The position numbers and the translations under genes were made by a program. DNA of 64,000 bases from the NCBI GenBank assembly GCA_024860875.1, contig JACPSZ010000007.1, forward strand, positions 62,001-126,000, written 5' to 3'. Of this stretch, positions 18,204-25,888 are shown piece after piece (position 1 is the stretch's first letter; every line of letters begins with the position of its first letter). This DNA is from Nitrososphaerota archaeon. GTDB taxonomy: Archaea > Thermoproteota > Nitrososphaeria > Nitrososphaerales > UBA57. The notes beneath the pieces were generated by a model. The model had not been told where the DNA came from, did not search any database, and was given only the letters and a program-made list of their open reading frames with translations.

Positions 18204-19699
18204 TGGTATACCATCAAGCCGTCTGGGACGAACCTCTGCTTGCTGAGCTGCATTCGAAGGGCAAGATAGGCATCACACTCCCATCGTACAAGCAGATCGA
18301 CGATTCTCGTGCTGAATCTCTAGTGCCCAAGAAGCTGTTGAGGAAGGATGTGAAACTTCCCTCGCTTTCGCAGCCAGAAGTTGTCAGACATTTCACAAAA
18401 CTTTCGCAGATGAACTTTGGAGTCGATCTCGGGCCTTACTTTCTTGGAAGCTGCACTATGAAGCATAACCCGAAGGTCTCTGAACGCATAGCTTCAAATC
18501 AAAACTTCTCCGAACTGCATCCGTATCAGGATGAAGACTCCATACAGGGGATTCTGCAGATTTTCTACGAATTGTCCGAGATGCTAGCCGAAATTACAGG
18601 GACCAGCAGAGTTTCACTAGCACCTGCAGCTGGCGCACATGGAGAATTTGTGGGAGCCTTGATTATCAGGAAAAGGCTGCAGGAATTGGGGCAGTTAAAA
18701 GAAAGGAACGAGATGCTGATACCAGACTCTGCACATGGGACAAACCCTGCAACAGCATCAATGGCAGGTTTTAGAGTTGTGAGAATACCATCTGACAAAG
18801 AAGGGCTCGTCGATGTTGAAGCCCTGAAAAAAGTAGTATCGAAAAAAACTGCAGGAATTATGCTGACTGTCCCAAACACTCACGGCTTTTTCGAGAAGAA
18901 CATCAGAGAAATCTGCTCTACAGTAAAGGAGGCTGGAGGGTTCACATATTATGATGGAGCTAACCTCAATGCGATACTCGGCAAAGCTAGGCCCGGTGAT
19001 ATGAGCTTCGACATAGTACACTTGAATTTGCACAAAACTTTTGCGACTCCGCACGGAGGAGGAGGACCGGGAGCAGGGCCTGTGGGTGTGAAGGAGCATC
19101 TTGCAGACTACCTTCCAATCCCCTTGATAAAGAAGGGCAAGAAGTATTCCTTTGACTATAATAGACCGAAGAGCATAGGCAGGATCAAGAACTTTTACGG
19201 CAATTCAGGTCTTCTGCTAAGAGCCTATGTTTACATCAGAATGTTTGGGAAAGAAGGCCTCCCTAAAATTGCGGAGCAGTCTGTTTTAGCTGCTAACTAT
19301 CTACTAGCCAAGATCAAAGGAGAGGATTATATTCCTTCGCACAAAACAAAAGCACCAGTAAAGCACGAATTCGTAGTAAGCGTGAAGAACCTTACGGCAT
19401 CAACAGGCGTAAGGGCCGGGGATGTTGCCAAAGCACTCCTTGACGAAGGGCTGCACGCACCGACAACGTATTTCCCTCTGACAGTCGAGGAAGACCTGAT
19501 GATAGAGCCTACGGATTCCGAGCCGTTATCATCCTTGGATCGCTATGCTGAAGTTCTGAAAAAAATTGCGGAGACAGCAAGAAAAGACGCCTCGCAGATA
19601 TTCGCCTCTCCGAAAAATACTGCTGTTGGAAGGCTCGATGAAGTCAAGGCAAACCATCCTCTAACATTGACATTGAACTGGAACAAGCTCGTGAAGTAG
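18203..19699 (+). CDS. gcvPB: Glycine dehydrogenase (decarboxylating) subunit 2
   Basis: C-terminal half of the split P-protein, 498 residues, full length. It carries the pyridoxal-phosphate lysine in HLNLHKTFATPHGGGG (about Lys278) followed by the glycine-rich loop. The substrate region LGSCTMKHNPK near the N-terminus is typical. Its start codon overlaps the gcvPA stop, giving translational coupling and equal amounts of both subunits. gcvT begins two bases after its stop. Confidence 0.95.
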   Translation: MVYHQAVWDEPLLAELHSKGKIGITLPSYKQIDDSRAESLVPKKLLRKDVKLPSLSQPEVVRHFTKLSQMNFGVDLGPYFLGSCTMKHNPKVSERIASNQNFSELHPYQDEDSIQGILQIFYELSEMLAEITGTSRVSLAPAAGAHGEFVGALIIRKRLQELGQLKERNEMLIPDSAHGTNPATASMAGFRVVRIPSDKEGLVDVEALKKVVSKKTAGIMLTVPNTHGFFEKNIREICSTVKEAGGFTYYDGANLNAILGKARPGDMSFDIVHLNLHKTFATPHGGGGPGAGPVGVKEHLADYLPIPLIKKGKKYSFDYNRPKSIGRIKNFYGNSGLLLRAYVYIRMFGKEGLPKIAEQSVLAANYLLAKIKGEDYIPSHKTKAPVKHEFVVSVKNLTASTGVRAGDVAKALLDEGLHAPTTYFPLTVEEDLMIEPTDSEPLSSLDRYAEVLKKIAETARKDASQIFASPKNTAVGRLDEVKANHPLTLTLNWNKLVK

Positions 19700-19700
19700 T

Positions 19701-20801
19701 TTGAAGCGTACGCAGCTTTACAACTACCACAAAGAGCACGCCAATGTAGTCGAGTTTGCAGGCTACGAAATGCCCCTATGGTATTCCGGGATATCTGCAG
19801 AGCATCTGGCGGTCAGGAATTCGTGTGGTATATTCGATATTTCGCACATGGGGAGGCTGATAGTTGAGGGAGATGGTTCTGCAGAATTTCTTGATTATTT
19901 GGTTCCTTCAAGCGTGCCGAATCTTTCTGCTGGGAAGGGGCTATATACAGTTCTCTGCAACGAATCTGCAGGAATAATCGACGACATCATCATTTATAGA
20001 CTTGCGGATAAGTTTCTCGTAGTAGTCAACGCTGCAAATTTGGAGAAAGACCTGCAATGGATGAACTCCAAGAACAATTTTGGTGCAATAATATCCGATA
20101 TTACCATGAAAAGTTCCATGTTAGCAGTACAGGGCCCTCAAGCCGTAGAAGTTTTGCGCAAGGCTTTGGGAATAGACCTTTCAGGGATGACAAGGTTCGG
20201 CATCGCAGAGCATATTCTGCCAATCGGAAATTTATTCATAGCAAGAACAGGGTATACTGGAGAGGACGGTTTCGAAATCATCATAAATTCTGACAAACCA
20301 GAAAGAGCTCTAGCAGTATGGAACAAAATAATCTCTGCAGGTTCGCTTCCCTGCGGCCTTGGCGCCAGAGACACTCTTCGCCTTGAGGCTGGTCTGTGTC
20401 TGTACGGTCAAGATTTGAATGATAAGACAACTCCTGTTGAAGCAAGTCTCTCTTGGGTAGTTTCCAAGGCCAAAGGCAAATACGTTGGAAAGCAGATCAT
20501 TGAAAATCAAATGCAAGGCAAGGCAAGAATTTCCAGAGTCGGAATAGAAATGATCGGGCAAGGGATACCTCGGAAGGACCATCAAATTTTCAAAGGGAGC
20601 AGGATAGGCGAGATAACGTCAGGAACTTTTTCACCTTTATTGAAAAAGGGCATTGCAATGGGTTATGTTTCAAGTGAATATTCAAGTATAGGCACAGAGG
20701 TCGAGATCGACATAAGAGGACAGAGAGTCTCTGCAAAGATAGTGAAAACACCGTTCTACGATCAAACTCTGTACGGATGGAAACGAACCAAGAAGAATTA
20801 A
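19701..20801 (+). CDS. gcvT: Glycine cleavage system aminomethyltransferase (T-protein)
   Basis: Tetrahydrofolate (or tetrahydromethanopterin)-dependent T-protein of 366 residues that releases ammonia and transfers the methylene group from aminomethyl-lipoyl-GcvH to the pterin. Diagnostic motifs are the N-terminal EFAGYEMPLWYSG, GIFDISHMGR, and the catalytic-region ARTGYTGEDGFEI. The TTG start two bases after gcvPB fits the tightly packed operon. The resulting C1 units can feed the purine pathway encoded about 6 kb away. Confidence 0.95.
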   Translation: MKRTQLYNYHKEHANVVEFAGYEMPLWYSGISAEHLAVRNSCGIFDISHMGRLIVEGDGSAEFLDYLVPSSVPNLSAGKGLYTVLCNESAGIIDDIIIYRLADKFLVVVNAANLEKDLQWMNSKNNFGAIISDITMKSSMLAVQGPQAVEVLRKALGIDLSGMTRFGIAEHILPIGNLFIARTGYTGEDGFEIIINSDKPERALAVWNKIISAGSLPCGLGARDTLRLEAGLCLYGQDLNDKTTPVEASLSWVVSKAKGKYVGKQIIENQMQGKARISRVGIEMIGQGIPRKDHQIFKGSRIGEITSGTFSPLLKKGIAMGYVSSEYSSIGTEVEIDIRGQRVSAKIVKTPFYDQTLYGWKRTKKN

Positions 20802-20832
20802 TAACTCTCCAGAAAAAGGGCGTGGCTAAACC

Positions 20833-20924
20833 TTGAAGTACGAAGTTCGCGACAATTTACTATAAACGGGAACAGAGTATTAGTTGGAGTTACGGATTAT
20901 GCTGCTAAGCTGCTCCACGAAGTA
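20833..20924 (+). other. gcvH: 5' remnant of gcvH in two frames
   Basis: From a TTG, the sequence reads MKYEVRDNLL, which matches the usual first residues of archaeal H-proteins, then hits a TAA. In the next frame INGNRVLVGVTDYA follows and continues without a stop into the gcvH frame. The normally intervening residues (around the HEW motif) are missing. The pattern looks like a small deletion of roughly eight codons that also shifted the frame. Confidence 0.6.
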
Positions 20925-21197
20925 GTGTACGTTAGCCTTGCTCAAGTCAATTCAGAAGTTAAGCATATGCAAAGTTTAGGCACGGTTGAATCTGTAAAAG
21001 CAGTTTCTGACATCTTCTCTCCAATATCTGGTACCATTTCAAAAATTAACGAAAAGTTAGCAATGCACCCAGAACTTGTGAACAATTCCCCTTACGATAA
21101 AGGGTGGCTGGTTGAAATTGACGCCAAGAATTTGGATGTTGAAAAGGCAAAACTCATGAGCGCAAAAGAATATTCATCTTTCATAGAGAAGCTATAG
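20925..21197 (+). CDS. gcvH: Glycine cleavage H-protein, 5' end disrupted
   Basis: Lipoyl-carrier protein. The lipoylation site is intact in GTVESVKAVSD and the C-terminal domain ELVNNSPYDKGWLVEI is well conserved. From the GTG only 90 residues can be made, about 35 fewer than the family, so the first beta strands of the lipoyl domain are missing. Upstream codons in the same frame encode GVTDYAAKLLHEV, clear H-protein sequence lacking a start codon, and the true N-terminus is in another frame. Either the gene is decaying, expression needs a frameshift, or the assembly has an indel. Without a functional H-protein the glycine cleavage system would depend on another copy. Confidence 0.75.
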   Translation: MYVSLAQVNSEVKHMQSLGTVESVKAVSDIFSPISGTISKINEKLAMHPELVNNSPYDKGWLVEIDAKNLDVEKAKLMSAKEYSSFIEKL

Positions 21198-21199
21198 TT

Positions 21200-21421
21200 T
21201 CATTCTTTCTTGTATTTGCTCAGAAATGTTGCTCCAAATGCACCCATAATTAACAGGCCAAACGCATAAAATAGCATAGGCAAAGCGTAAGAGAAACCTT
21301 CAGCACCGACCAAACGATCAATAGAATTCTGAGCCGTCAAATACCTTATTGCACTGAATATCAAGGCCAGCCCGCTTACAATAACTATCAATATGCCTGC
21401 AATGGTGAAACGCGAAACCAT
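21200..21421 (-). CDS. Small two-helix membrane protein, unknown function
   Basis: Protein of 73 residues with two hydrophobic helices (about residues 5-25 and 46-66) joined by a short polar loop and a lysine-rich C-terminus (SKYKKE). A TAATATAA box lies about 24 bases before the ATG, which fits a leaderless transcript and supports a real gene. It is convergent with gcvH across two bases. No function can be assigned. Confidence 0.6.
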   Translation of the reverse strand: MVSRFTIAGILIVIVSGLALIFSAIRYLTAQNSIDRLVGAEGFSYALPMLFYAFGLLIMGAFGATFLSKYKKE

Positions 21422-21526
21422 TTACATTAAGAACAGCCTTGAGCCTTATATTACCTCCTCTATGATCATCCTGTGTTTCAAATACGGGGGAGGGGAAATT
21501 TTTTTTGCACAGGGGGGGCGCATTGT

Positions 21527-21552
21527 TTTATATCCACAAAACAGCATGCTGT
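21527..21552 (+). promoter_or_regulatory. TATA box and palindrome upstream of the M29-like gene
   Basis: A TTTTATAT box is followed after a few bases by the perfect 12-base palindrome ACAGCATGCTGT. The palindrome falls between the TATA box and the ATG, where a bound dimer would block initiation. Confidence 0.45.
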
Positions 21553-21557
21553 AGCTA

Positions 21558-22601
21558 ATGAGCGTCTTTGATCTCTTGGCAAAGAAGATCCTTCACGAAT
21601 CCCTCCATGTGCAGAAGGGAGAGACTGTAACCGTAGAGACTTGGAACGCGGGCTTAGAGCTTGCCAAAAGGGTCATTATCGAAGCCAGAAAGATCGGCGC
21701 ATCAACGCTGCTCTTGTTTGAAGATGAAGATACTTTCGTAGAATCGGCTAAGACAGTTCCAAAAGAACATCTGGGTACAATGGGCAGGCACGAATTTAGC
21801 TTGCTCGCCCAAACTAATGCATACATTTTCATCCCTGGCCCTCCGATTGCAGGTTATACGAAGGTCATAACGCAGGACGAAAGGTCTGCTACCACAGCTT
21901 ACAACCAGTCCTGGTACGAGGCTGCAGAAAAGGCTGGATTAAGAGGTGCCAGACTTTCCTTCGGATACATAGGCAATGACATTGCAAAGCTTTATGGCAA
22001 AAGCCGGAAAGAAATGGTGAATCATCAGCTAAAGGCGAGTTTAGTAGATCACAGCAAAATCAAAGAGCAGTGCAACAGAATAGCAGCAAACCTTGCCGAT
22101 GGAAAAAATGTTTCGATAACGAGCAAAGCGGGAGCATTAGATTTCACTCTCAAAGGAGATCTTGTAATAGAAGATGGGATAGTTGATGAAACTGACATAT
22201 CAGAAGGTAAAAACATCGTCTACATACCGCCTGGCAGAGTTAGAAAGCGCATCGATCCAAAATCGGTGAACGGAAAGGTGGAAGTTTCATCTGCTGAAAT
22301 CTACAGTGGAATCGTTGAAGGTATCATGCTTGAGTTCAAGGAGGGAGTTCTGCAGTCTTATAGCGCCAAGCGAAATGCCAAGTTATTAGATGAGCTAATG
22401 GAAAAAATTCCTGCTGACAAAAGGCAGGTGAGTTTCATAGAAGTTGGAATCAATCCTCTCATGCGATATGGATATGCTCAGGACAGATTTGTTTCTGGCG
22501 CTGTAACTTTAGGATTGCCAAGGCTAGCCGGAGTACTCCGGACATCCATACTCAGTGTAAATAGGGAAATAATCGAAAAAGGCAAGAAGTCAGAGTTCTA
22601 A
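21558..22601 (+). CDS. M29 aminopeptidase-like protein, metal ligands incomplete
   Basis: Protein of 347 residues related to the thermophilic M29 aminopeptidases (AmpS/AmpT). The N-terminal alpha/beta region with VQKGETVTVETWNAGLEL and the C-terminal domain with FKEGVLQSYSAKRNAKLL fit the family. Two acidic positions that serve as metal ligands appear present (AEIYSG, IEVGINP). The histidine expected in a GTIHIALG-type motif is replaced (SGAVTLGLP) and the terminal HxD ligand pair is absent. The protein is also some 20-60 residues short. It may bind peptides without hydrolysing them or use another metal site. It stands alone between convergent and dehydrogenase genes. Confidence 0.7.
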   Translation: MSVFDLLAKKILHESLHVQKGETVTVETWNAGLELAKRVIIEARKIGASTLLLFEDEDTFVESAKTVPKEHLGTMGRHEFSLLAQTNAYIFIPGPPIAGYTKVITQDERSATTAYNQSWYEAAEKAGLRGARLSFGYIGNDIAKLYGKSRKEMVNHQLKASLVDHSKIKEQCNRIAANLADGKNVSITSKAGALDFTLKGDLVIEDGIVDETDISEGKNIVYIPPGRVRKRIDPKSVNGKVEVSSAEIYSGIVEGIMLEFKEGVLQSYSAKRNAKLLDELMEKIPADKRQVSFIEVGINPLMRYGYAQDRFVSGAVTLGLPRLAGVLRTSILSVNREIIEKGKKSEF

Positions 22602-22624
22602 ACAAGATGCACTATTAAAATAAC

Positions 22625-22670
22625 TTCGACAGTTGTCGAATATTTTCAGAATCTAAAAGGGTTTTTATAC
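22625..22670 (+). promoter_or_regulatory. Palindromic operator and TATA box of the PQQ-type dehydrogenase
   Basis: A perfect inverted repeat, TTCGACA-GT-TGTCGAA, lies about 20 bases upstream of a BRE-like AAAAGG and a TTTTTATAC TATA box. The ATG is 23 bases beyond the box, so the transcript has little or no leader. The palindrome position upstream of the BRE suits an activator. Confidence 0.5.
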
Positions 22671-22692
22671 TGACCCAGAAGAGAGATGGCTT

Positions 22693-25035
22693 ATGACCAG
22701 ACATATAGTCTTGAGTCTGATTGTGGCGGCAGTACTATTAGCTTCAGCGCTAGTAGTGGCACTAACACCTCGGGTAAGCGCATTCGATCCTGGAGGTCCT
22801 CCGGTTGGAGGAGCAGCTCCAAGTGTAGTAACAGGAAACTGGGAATGGATCAATTACCAGCCAACAGGAGGCAGCTACAGTCCCCAAAACCAAATCAATA
22901 AGGGTAATGTTCAATTCCTTGAAACAAAATGGGTCTTCCCATTTCCCCACGCACCAGCCATTACAGGAAGAATAAACGAAGCGTATGGAGCGAAGGCACC
23001 AACACTCATAGTGGACGGTATAGCATATGTAGCGGCGCAGGATAGAAGGATATTTGCAATAGACGCCGGAAATGGTAGGCTGTTATGGTCGAATGACTAC
23101 CCTCGCACTTCTTGGAATCTGACCCAGGCTAGGATCCTTGCTGGGCCGGCAATAGTAGGAGCGACCGCCCTTATATCAGGTGATATACATGCAATGAACT
23201 ACTACCGAGATAAAGGATGGCTGATCCCTCAGGTTAGGAATTGTATGGTATATGCCGTTGATGCTAAGACTGGAAAGACAGTTTGGAATATTGAGCCATG
23301 GGTATTGTGCGGAACTGCAGCGGAGTTCGGCGGTGGAAACGTCGTGGGGGCTGCACAAGGGACAATAGCTGGAGGGTTCCAGGGAACAACAACAGGCCAT
23401 GCGCATCCTCCGCAATTCCTAGGTAACATAATGTTCGTCCCGATAGGAGGAGGAAGTGGTAATGGTGGCAGGCCTTTCGTAACAGCCTTCGACATGAGTA
23501 ATCCCCAGAACCCCCAGAGGCTCTATAGAGAATTCCTGCAGCCTCCGCCGAGCGGAGATCCAGAATGGGCCATAAAGGAGTGCGCCAAAGTCAATGGTAA
23601 TGGCTGGTACTTTGAGTATCCAAGATATTTAGAGAGCGTTAACTACCCAGCTAGAGACAGAGCACCAACATATCAGGCAACGAAGTGCACAGATGTGCCT
23701 GCTGATGTTGTAAGAAACGACGGGATTGATCTAGTACCAGGATCGCCAACGTTTGGAAAGATGCACACAGCTACCAACTTTGGTTCAGCCGTATGGGGTA
23801 ACTACCCAATGGATCCTGAAACAGGTCTTGTATACATAGGATGGGGAGATCAGGGACCATACACGAACCTCACGCACAGATACGGACCTAACATACATGG
23901 TAGCGGACTTACGGTACACGATGTCAGGACAGGAAAGATGGTATGGTGGTTCCAGTCTGTCATTCATGACTTATGGGACTATGACTGTGCATGGTCAGGA
24001 ATACTGGGACAGGTGCAAGGAAAGAAAGCCTACATCAAGGGCTGCAAAGATGGAATAGTGCGTGCAATGGATGCAGCAACAGGTCAACCACTATGGACAT
24101 TTGATCCTCCAACGATTCTAAGAAATGCAAAAGGACAGAACTATGGTGTCGGATCTAACAACAGGCCAACAGATGCTGACGCATGCTGCAGATTGATAAA
24201 GGAACACATGAGCAAGCCGTGGATGCACTATCCTAGCAAGGAGCAGATACTACTTACATGCTACACAACATGCCTAGAGTCTGACATAGCATATGATGGA
24301 AAGAATGTCTACATAGGTTCGTTCAATGCTGGTGTAATGCACACAGTAACAAACGTTAGACCTTTCGGCAACCAAGGTGTAGGTGCATTGGGTGGTGAGG
24401 CGAATGCACAGCTGAATCCAGCGTTCACCAACAATACTAACATCAGGAGCGTGACCAATACCAACATCTACGCTGTAGATGTCAATACAGGACGCCAGGT
24501 ATGGACATTCAGACAGGAAGATACTTCGTTCAGGGGAGGCCTTTCGATATCAGGTGGCATGGTCATATACTATGATGGCGATGGTAATCTCAAATTCCTC
24601 GACACAGATAATGGCAAAGTTCTCGCGGAGAAGTTCTATGGATTCCCAGTAAGAATGATGCCTACAGTCGGTGCTTCAAAGGATGGCAAGATGAAGATCT
24701 TCCTATATGTTGGCAGTACAGCATCTAGGGCTGCTTGGTTACCGGCTAGCGACGGGACTCTAGTCGCACTGGGACTACCTGACCAACTACCACAAGCACA
24801 AGTAATAACGAAAGAAGTCATTAAAGAAGTACCTAAGGAAGTGATCAAAGAAGTCATCAAGGAAGTACCAGGTAAGGAAGTGATCAAAGAAGTCATCAAG
24901 GAAGTACCAGGTAAGGAAGTGACCAGTACCGTCACCGTTGAAACTATCAGCCCGATATCCTATGCTGCTATCGGCATAGGAGTAGTGCTCGTAGTCATAT
25001 CAGGAGTACTATTCAGCAGAAAGAAGAAGGCATAG
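22693..25035 (+). CDS. Secreted, membrane-anchored PQQ-dependent dehydrogenase-like protein
   Basis: Beta-propeller protein of 780 residues. A signal peptide (residues 1-30) is followed by tryptophan-docking repeats such as TGKTVWNIEPW, TGKMVWWFQSV and TGQPLWTFDPP. The quinoprotein motif HDLWDYD (about residues 425-431) contains the aspartate expected at the active site. After the propeller comes a repeated KEVIKEVP stalk, then a C-terminal transmembrane helix with a lysine tail, so the enzyme would sit outside the cell on the membrane. The family oxidises alcohols, aldoses or related substrates with pyrroloquinoline quinone and calcium or a lanthanide; the substrate is unknown. No PQQ biosynthesis genes are nearby. 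Similar proteins are reported from heterotrophic Thaumarchaeota. Confidence 0.85.
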   Translation: MTRHIVLSLIVAAVLLASALVVALTPRVSAFDPGGPPVGGAAPSVVTGNWEWINYQPTGGSYSPQNQINKGNVQFLETKWVFPFPHAPAITGRINEAYGAKAPTLIVDGIAYVAAQDRRIFAIDAGNGRLLWSNDYPRTSWNLTQARILAGPAIVGATALISGDIHAMNYYRDKGWLIPQVRNCMVYAVDAKTGKTVWNIEPWVLCGTAAEFGGGNVVGAAQGTIAGGFQGTTTGHAHPPQFLGNIMFVPIGGGSGNGGRPFVTAFDMSNPQNPQRLYREFLQPPPSGDPEWAIKECAKVNGNGWYFEYPRYLESVNYPARDRAPTYQATKCTDVPADVVRNDGIDLVPGSPTFGKMHTATNFGSAVWGNYPMDPETGLVYIGWGDQGPYTNLTHRYGPNIHGSGLTVHDVRTGKMVWWFQSVIHDLWDYDCAWSGILGQVQGKKAYIKGCKDGIVRAMDAATGQPLWTFDPPTILRNAKGQNYGVGSNNRPTDADACCRLIKEHMSKPWMHYPSKEQILLTCYTTCLESDIAYDGKNVYIGSFNAGVMHTVTNVRPFGNQGVGALGGEANAQLNPAFTNNTNIRSVTNTNIYAVDVNTGRQVWTFRQEDTSFRGGLSISGGMVIYYDGDGNLKFLDTDNGKVLAEKFYGFPVRMMPTVGASKDGKMKIFLYVGSTASRAAWLPASDGTLVALGLPDQLPQAQVITKEVIKEVPKEVIKEVIKEVPGKEVIKEVIKEVPGKEVTSTVTVETISPISYAAIGIGVVLVVISGVLFSRKKKA
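24835..24912 (+). repeat. Two exact 39-bp tandem repeats encoding the dehydrogenase stalk
   Basis: Two identical 39-base units encode KEVIKEVIKEVPG twice, preceded by a partial imperfect unit and followed by a fragment. In-frame exact copies suggest recent slippage, and the stalk length could vary between strains. Confidence 0.85.
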
Positions 25036-25087
25036 CATAAAGATGCCTTACCATAGGGGTAAGGCAACCTACATTTTCTTTTTAAGA

Positions 25088-25462
25088 TTAATTATTGCCC
25101 AAAGGGGCAGGACACACCCCTGCTATCATATCAACATCTTCTACTGCAGGTGAATAACACTTACCAATTTCTGGGTTGCACAGCAAGGCTCCTCCACACC
25201 CACAGTCAATAACACACGTATTGCACTGTTCATGAGGGTCGCAGACGCCGTTCCCACACGACTTCTTCATTAGTGCGCAAGTCTTTTCGTCCATCCATGG
25301 CGGACACTGGTAGACTGCCGCGTTGGGTAGCAGAGGGGCGATCGGAGTACTTGACTGCTCAGATATGGTATTAAGTTTCGCCATTTGTCCAGAAAGTATA
25401 AAGAAGGCTCCAACCGCGACTGTTACAATTATCAGAAGAACGGCTATCAAATTCTTCTTAAT
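25088..25462 (-). CDS. Membrane-anchored cysteine-rich protein
   Basis: About 124 residues: an N-terminal hydrophobic helix (MKKNLIAVLLIIVTVAVGAF form from the chosen start), a short linker, then a cysteine-rich ectodomain with CGNGVCDPHEQCNTC and CGC, a pattern seen in small disulfide-bonded extracellular domains. The usual start choice would be a TTG that cuts off the KK positive residues. An ATT four codons upstream has AGGTGA six bases before it and gives a normal signal-anchor sequence. The gene is convergent with the PQQ-type dehydrogenase. A structural or redox partner role is possible but not shown. Confidence 0.65.
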   Translation of the reverse strand: MKKNLIAVLLIIVTVAVGAFFILSGQMAKLNTISEQSSTPIAPLLPNAAVYQCPPWMDEKTCALMKKSCGNGVCDPHEQCNTCVIDCGCGGALLCNPEIGKCYSPAVEDVDMIAGVCPAPLGNN

Positions 25463-25675
25463 CTTCGCTCACCTTTCTGCGTGTTGTACCATGGCGTTTG
25501 AGATGGTGATAAAGGTTATCCTGATTCGTTGCACAGATTATTAATGACGTAAGGAGGTTAACTGGGAAATTAACACCGCTTTATCATTAACAACATTAAC
25601 AGCTTGCTTCATGCTGTGATCCCCCCGTCATAGTTTTGCACACAGGGCCTGTTTTCTTAGTAACTTTTTGAGTTT

Positions 25676-25722
25676 ATGCTGCAAGGGGGTAGGGGGATAT
25701 ACACACAGACAAGGGGCAGCAT
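25676..25722 (+). other. G-rich stem-loop
   Basis: Perfect seven-base arms ATGCTGC and GCAGCAT enclose a loop with three runs of four or five guanines. The loop could pair with the six-cytosine run about 50 bases upstream, or stack as a two-layer quadruplex. Confidence 0.35.
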
Positions 25723-25765
25723 CTTCTATTAATCTACTCTATCACCATTGTTTCTTCATATTGTA

Positions 25766-25842
25766 ACCCCCTCTTTTGTGTAGGGGCACATGCCAAGCAG
25801 CTTTACTGATAGAGTATAATACTCTACAAATGATACAGAATT
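25766..25842 (+). repeat. Intergenic repeat element, copy A
   Basis: A 77-base segment beginning ACCCCC and ending CAGAATT that aligns without gaps to copy B at 47188-47264 (about 56 of 77 positions by hand count). It includes the perfect hairpin TAGAGTAT-A-ATACTCTA and a C-run followed by a G-run. It lies 46 bases upstream of the endonuclease IV start. Confidence 0.6.
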
Positions 25843-25888
25843 AGTAGGATTCAACGCTTATCTATGTCATTACGTTGCTGAAAGCATC

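Larger units (their letters stand above)
25463..25888. other. Gene-free stretch with structured C/G-rich elements
   Basis: No convincing coding sequence is present. The stretch holds a C-run/G-run motif (25621-25652), a G-rich stem-loop (25676-25722) and a 77-base element shared with another intergenic region (25766-25842). T-rich tracts between them could end transcription from either side. I see no SRP RNA, RNase P RNA or tRNA signature. Confidence 0.5.

Noticed and set aside
24814-24924. CRISPR-like or mobile tandem repeats
   Set aside because: The repeats are contiguous without spacers, in frame and encode the KEVIKEVP stalk of the dehydrogenase.
25766-25842. Copies A and B as remnants of a common protein
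   Set aside because: Translation of B is open and A resembles it with two stops, but differences are spread over all three codon positions and extend through the hairpin. A non-coding element fits better.
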